A DNA stretch of 7,929 bases from Crenothrix polyspora. GTDB lineage: Bacteria; Pseudomonadota; Gammaproteobacteria; Methylococcales; Methylomonadaceae. Position 1 is the stretch's first letter, and each line of letters begins with the position of its first letter. Shown piece by piece: positions 5,742 through 7,929 of the stretch. The notes under the pieces were generated by a model, which worked only from the letters and a program-made list of their open reading frames with translations, was not told the DNA's origin and did no database searches. A program made the translations under genes and the position numbers. The DNA lies in NCBI GenBank assembly GCA_945903675.1, contig CAMDOP010000139.1:1-7929 (forward strand), written 5' to 3'.

Positions 5742-7025
5742 ATGCGAAAAATAACCCAATTAATACTACTCTGCGGAATACCCCAAATAGGTTTTGCAGA
5801 TGATCAATTAAATTCTGCTGATACAGCATGGATCTTGACTTCAGCTGGATTAGTACTGTTCATGACCTTACCTGGATTGGCTTTATTCTATGGCGGACTT
5901 GTACGTTCCAAAAATGTACTTTCAGTCATCATGGCCTGTTTTTCTATCACCTCACTCATTTCATTAATATGGGCATTTGCAGGGTACAGTCTTGCACTGA
6001 CTAATGGCGGATCTTTGCAGCCAATTATTGGTGGCATTTCTCAAGTTTTTTTGTTTGAAATGAATGCTGACAAATTAGTGGGTAATTTACCCGAATCTGT
6101 ATTCGCAATGTACCACATGACATTTGCTATTTTTGCACCCGCTTTGATAGTGGGTGCATTGGTAGAAAGGGTTAAGTTTTTCCCTTTATTACTTTTTTGT
6201 GCGTTATGGGAGTTGCTAGTTTATGTTCCTGTATGTCATTGGATTTGGGGCAATGGTTGGTTAGCAGAAATTGGCGTTATGGATTTTGCAGGTGGTATTG
6301 TTGTTCATGGTAGTGCGGGCATTGCTGCTTTGGTTGGTGCAATCATGATAGGCCCCAGAAGAGGTTTTCCAAGAACTCCATTAATGCCCCATAATTTAAC
6401 GATGACAGCGATGGGGGCAGGAATTTTGTGGGTTGGCTGGCATGGTTTTAGTGCGGGTAGCGCACTCATGGCTAATGGTTCTGCTGGAATGGCAATGTTG
6501 TCTACCCATCTTTGTGCCTCCTCTGCCTCTATTACTTGGATAGTAATGGATTGGATTAAATTTGGAAAGCCAAGTGTCTTAGGGGCAATGACTGGAATGG
6601 TAGCAGGTCTTGGAATGATTGCGGCCGGCGCAGGTTTCGTATCCCCTTTCGGGGCCATTTTAATAGGCTGTATTGCTGGCATTGCCTGTTTTTATTCGAT
6701 TTATTTAATCAAACAATATCTACTGATTGATGATGCACTCGATGTATTTCCGGTGCATGGTATCAGTGGAATTCTAGGCGCGTTTTTAACGGGAATATTT
6801 GCTGATGAATGGTTTGGCGGCATTGGAATTGTGAGTGATAAAGGTATATTTAATCAACTTACTATCCAGCTATTTGGCATAGCCATAACTATCATTTGGA
6901 GTGCTTTTATAAGTTATATCTTATTCAAATTGATCGACAAATTTATTGGAATTCGTGTTTCACAAGAAGAAGAAACGGATGGCTTAGATATTAATCAGCA
7001 TGATCAGCAGGGATATAATTTTTAA
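5742..7025 (+). CDS. amt: Amt/MEP-family ammonium transporter with atypical pore-region residues
   Basis: A 427-residue inner-membrane channel of the Amt/MEP/Rh family, normally a trimer conducting NH3/NH4+ inward. Residues 1-19 are a signal peptide (cut near GFA-DDQ), as in E. coli AmtB, followed by about 11 membrane helices starting with DTAWILTSAG. Conserved features by alignment to AmtB (mature numbering): twin pore histidines H189 and H339 (H168/H318), D181 in DFAGG (D160), W169 (W148), F128 (F107), F236 and S240 (F215/S219). Three usually strict spots differ: F-Q before the gate is Y124-H125, GWFGFN is GWHGFS (233-237), and the TPA triplet is A294-A295-G296. The cytoplasmic C-terminus (RVSQEEETDGLD...GYNF) keeps the regulatory layout used in PII contact, but no glnK is in view. 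It follows the porin gene by 300 bp; the ribosome site (CGAG at 5732-5735) is weak. Confidence 0.95.
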   Translation: MRKITQLILLCGIPQIGFADDQLNSADTAWILTSAGLVLFMTLPGLALFYGGLVRSKNVLSVIMACFSITSLISLIWAFAGYSLALTNGGSLQPIIGGISQVFLFEMNADKLVGNLPESVFAMYHMTFAIFAPALIVGALVERVKFFPLLLFCALWELLVYVPVCHWIWGNGWLAEIGVMDFAGGIVVHGSAGIAALVGAIMIGPRRGFPRTPLMPHNLTMTAMGAGILWVGWHGFSAGSALMANGSAGMAMLSTHLCASSASITWIVMDWIKFGKPSVLGAMTGMVAGLGMIAAGAGFVSPFGAILIGCIAGIACFYSIYLIKQYLLIDDALDVFPVHGISGILGAFLTGIFADEWFGGIGIVSDKGIFNQLTIQLFGIAITIIWSAFISYILFKLIDKFIGIRVSQEEETDGLDINQHDQQGYNF

Positions 7026-7046
7026 TAGAAATTTTTTGATCAGCAG
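7001..7046. repeat. 10-bp direct repeat at the amt 3' end
   Basis: TGATCAGCAG occurs at 7001-7010, inside the last codons of amt, and at 7037-7046, in the spacer before the next gene, 36 bp apart. It may mark a short duplication of the amt tail; meaning otherwise unknown. Confidence 0.4.
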
Positions 7047-7070
7047 ACATTTTAATTTGTTGGAAAAACT

Positions 7071-7397
7071 ATGAAATTATTTTGTTTTACACTACTGAAT
7101 TTACTATTGGCTATCAATAATGCTTATGCACAACTTGATGAAATTAAAGCCGAAGAAATAGTCAAAAACTCAATTTGTATCGATAATTTATCCGTTGATG
7201 ACGTATTAAAAGACAAAATAAAAATTAGATCACAACGCGATTTAGGCTGGCAAGTTTATAAGGAGGATGGCCAATACGATGTTGAAAGAGCTTTTTTAAT
7301 GAATAAAAGCATGCAACTTCGCTTTAGATGGCATGTAAATTCAGATGGAAAAATAGCTCCGGATGGTAAACGTGCAGAAACATTATGTACCAAATAA
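7071..7397 (+). CDS. Small exported protein of unknown function, downstream of amt
   Basis: A 108-residue protein with a clear Sec signal peptide (1-20: Met-Lys, hydrophobic core, AYA then Gln), so the mature product of about 88 residues should be periplasmic. It is charged, with helix-like DEIKAEEIV and a C-terminal strand-rich part (LRFRWHVNSDGK, 83-94). Exactly two mature cysteines, C36 near the start (NSICIDN) and C106 at the end (ETLCTK), could form one disulfide closing the domain. I do not recognise the family. The ribosome site TTGGAAAA ends about 4 bases before the ATG. It lies 45 bp behind the amt gene on the same strand with no visible terminator, so co-transcription with amt is likely and an accessory role in ammonium uptake is possible, but this is inference from position only. 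Confidence 0.72.
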   Translation: MKLFCFTLLNLLLAINNAYAQLDEIKAEEIVKNSICIDNLSVDDVLKDKIKIRSQRDLGWQVYKEDGQYDVERAFLMNKSMQLRFRWHVNSDGKIAPDGKRAETLCTK

Positions 7398-7541
7398 ATT
7401 ATTTAATGACTGTATTGCAAGGCAGATAATAACTGCAAATATGAAGGTATATTTAACTTAAAAGACCTATTAAAGCAATTTTCTACGTTGCAAATATCGG
7501 AAAAATTGGCGATCGAATCCATTCTAGCCATAAAGACAATA
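7398..7541. other. Convergent intergenic gap without a strong terminator
   Basis: This 144-bp AT-rich gap separates two genes that point at each other. I see only short stems (TTGCA/TGCAA near 7415-7436; a bulged TAGCCATAAAG/CTTTGGCTA pairing around 7526-7569 that reaches into the minus-strand gene) and no hairpin followed by a T-run. TGCAAATAT is repeated within the gap. A plus-strand frame open to about 7634 has no start codon and runs antisense into the neighbour, so it is not called. Confidence 0.4.
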
Positions 7542-7862
7542 CTAAGAATTGCAGTTATAAGCTTTGGCTACAGCAATACCATTAAAAGCACCAATTGGAT
7601 AAAAGCGTTCCCAGACAAGGTGGCTAGCGCCTAACTTATCAGCTTTAGATAGCGCGGAGTATTTAGCTAGGCTTTGCCAATTCATATTCTTGCCATAGCC
7701 AGAAGAAGCCTCAACTATCTGTAAAAAATGGCAGTTTTTTGTTTCAGCCGCTTGTGATTCTTGCGTCTGTGATAGTGCGCCAAAAGGAATAAAACATAAA
7801 AAATAAACAAATCTCTTGGCTTTTTTGAAATTAATAAAATTGAACGTAGTGAAATGATTCAT
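7542..7862 (-). CDS. Small exported two-cysteine protein, DUF4156/RcsF-like pattern
   Basis: A 106-residue minus-strand gene. The N-terminus has basic residues (KKAKR, 13-17) and a hydrophobic stretch to about 30, with a plausible Sec cut in GALSQT, so the product is probably periplasmic. There is no lipobox cysteine. The mature domain runs from C44 (NCHFLQIV) to C104 (AYNC), with a central helix ALSKADKLGASHLVWERF (70-87) and a Gly-rich strand before the last Cys. This order (Cys, strand, helix ending LGA-x-x-x-VW, final strand with terminal Cys) resembles the small fold seen in DUF4156 and RcsF-type envelope proteins, but that link is by pattern only. The start is backed by a good ribosome site: GGAG (complement of 7870-7873) 7 bases before the ATG. 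It is convergent with the gene ending at 7397. Confidence 0.7.
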   Translation of the reverse strand: MNHFTTFNFINFKKAKRFVYFLCFIPFGALSQTQESQAAETKNCHFLQIVEASSGYGKNMNWQSLAKYSALSKADKLGASHLVWERFYPIGAFNGIAVAKAYNCNS

Positions 7863-7929
7863 GTATTTTCTCCATAAATAAAGTCAATTTAAAAACTACT
7901 AAAAAACGATCAAAATTGGAGCGGCTAAA

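Noticed and set aside
6305..6682. 125-codon minus-strand frame inside amt
   Set aside because: It is antisense to well-conserved Amt helices; its Pro/Ala/Ile-rich sequence is the mirror of Gly/Ala-rich membrane codons.
7406..7634. Plus-strand open stretch between the two small exported genes
   Set aside because: No start codon in frame and much of it is antisense to the minus-strand gene, which has a good ribosome site and signal peptide.

Overview
The window looks like accessory chromosomal sequence from an AT-rich gammaproteobacterium. A methanotroph-like (Methylococcales) or related aquatic lineage is my best guess, based on protein style, short GC-rich palindromic intergenic repeats and the gene mix. 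This is inference, because no marker gene is present.

Layout, left to right. (1) Positions 1-108 are the tail of an unrecognised gene. It is followed by a GC-rich palindromic repeat patch (about 150-275) in otherwise AT-rich DNA. (2) Positions 398-2713 hold a tight same-strand trio: a ParA/MinD-type P-loop ATPase, a transglutaminase-like cysteine protein, and Anbu, a bacterial proteasome-beta-subunit relative. Transglutaminase plus Anbu is a known neighbourhood, normally also containing an alpha-E protein and a circularly permuted ATP-grasp protein. Those two are absent between the ATPase and Anbu, and the ATPase sits where they might be expected. (3) Positions 2714-3743 hold a type II toxin-antitoxin pair (BrnT-like toxin, ribbon-helix-helix antitoxin). 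It lies between two diverged, same-orientation copies of one dispersed hairpin repeat. (4) Positions 3509-4262 are 754 bp without a convincing gene, with nested repeats on the left and AT-rich sequence on the right. (5) Positions 4263-7397 read as a nitrogen-uptake group: a BBP2-family outer-membrane porin, an Amt/MEP ammonium channel with unusual substitutions at conserved positions, and a small exported protein 45 bp behind it. (6) Positions 7542-7862, minus strand, encode a second small exported protein, convergent with the previous gene.

How the genes may work together. The porin and Amt could form an outer-to-inner-membrane path for ammonium under nitrogen limitation, although no glnK gene or clear sigma-54 promoter is visible here. 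The transglutaminase-like protein and Anbu are probably co-translated parts of an incompletely understood amide or peptide-processing pathway, and the ATPase is a candidate additional component. The toxin-antitoxin unit is self-contained and probably arrived or moved independently. No tRNA, rRNA, CRISPR array, insertion sequence or transposase was found.
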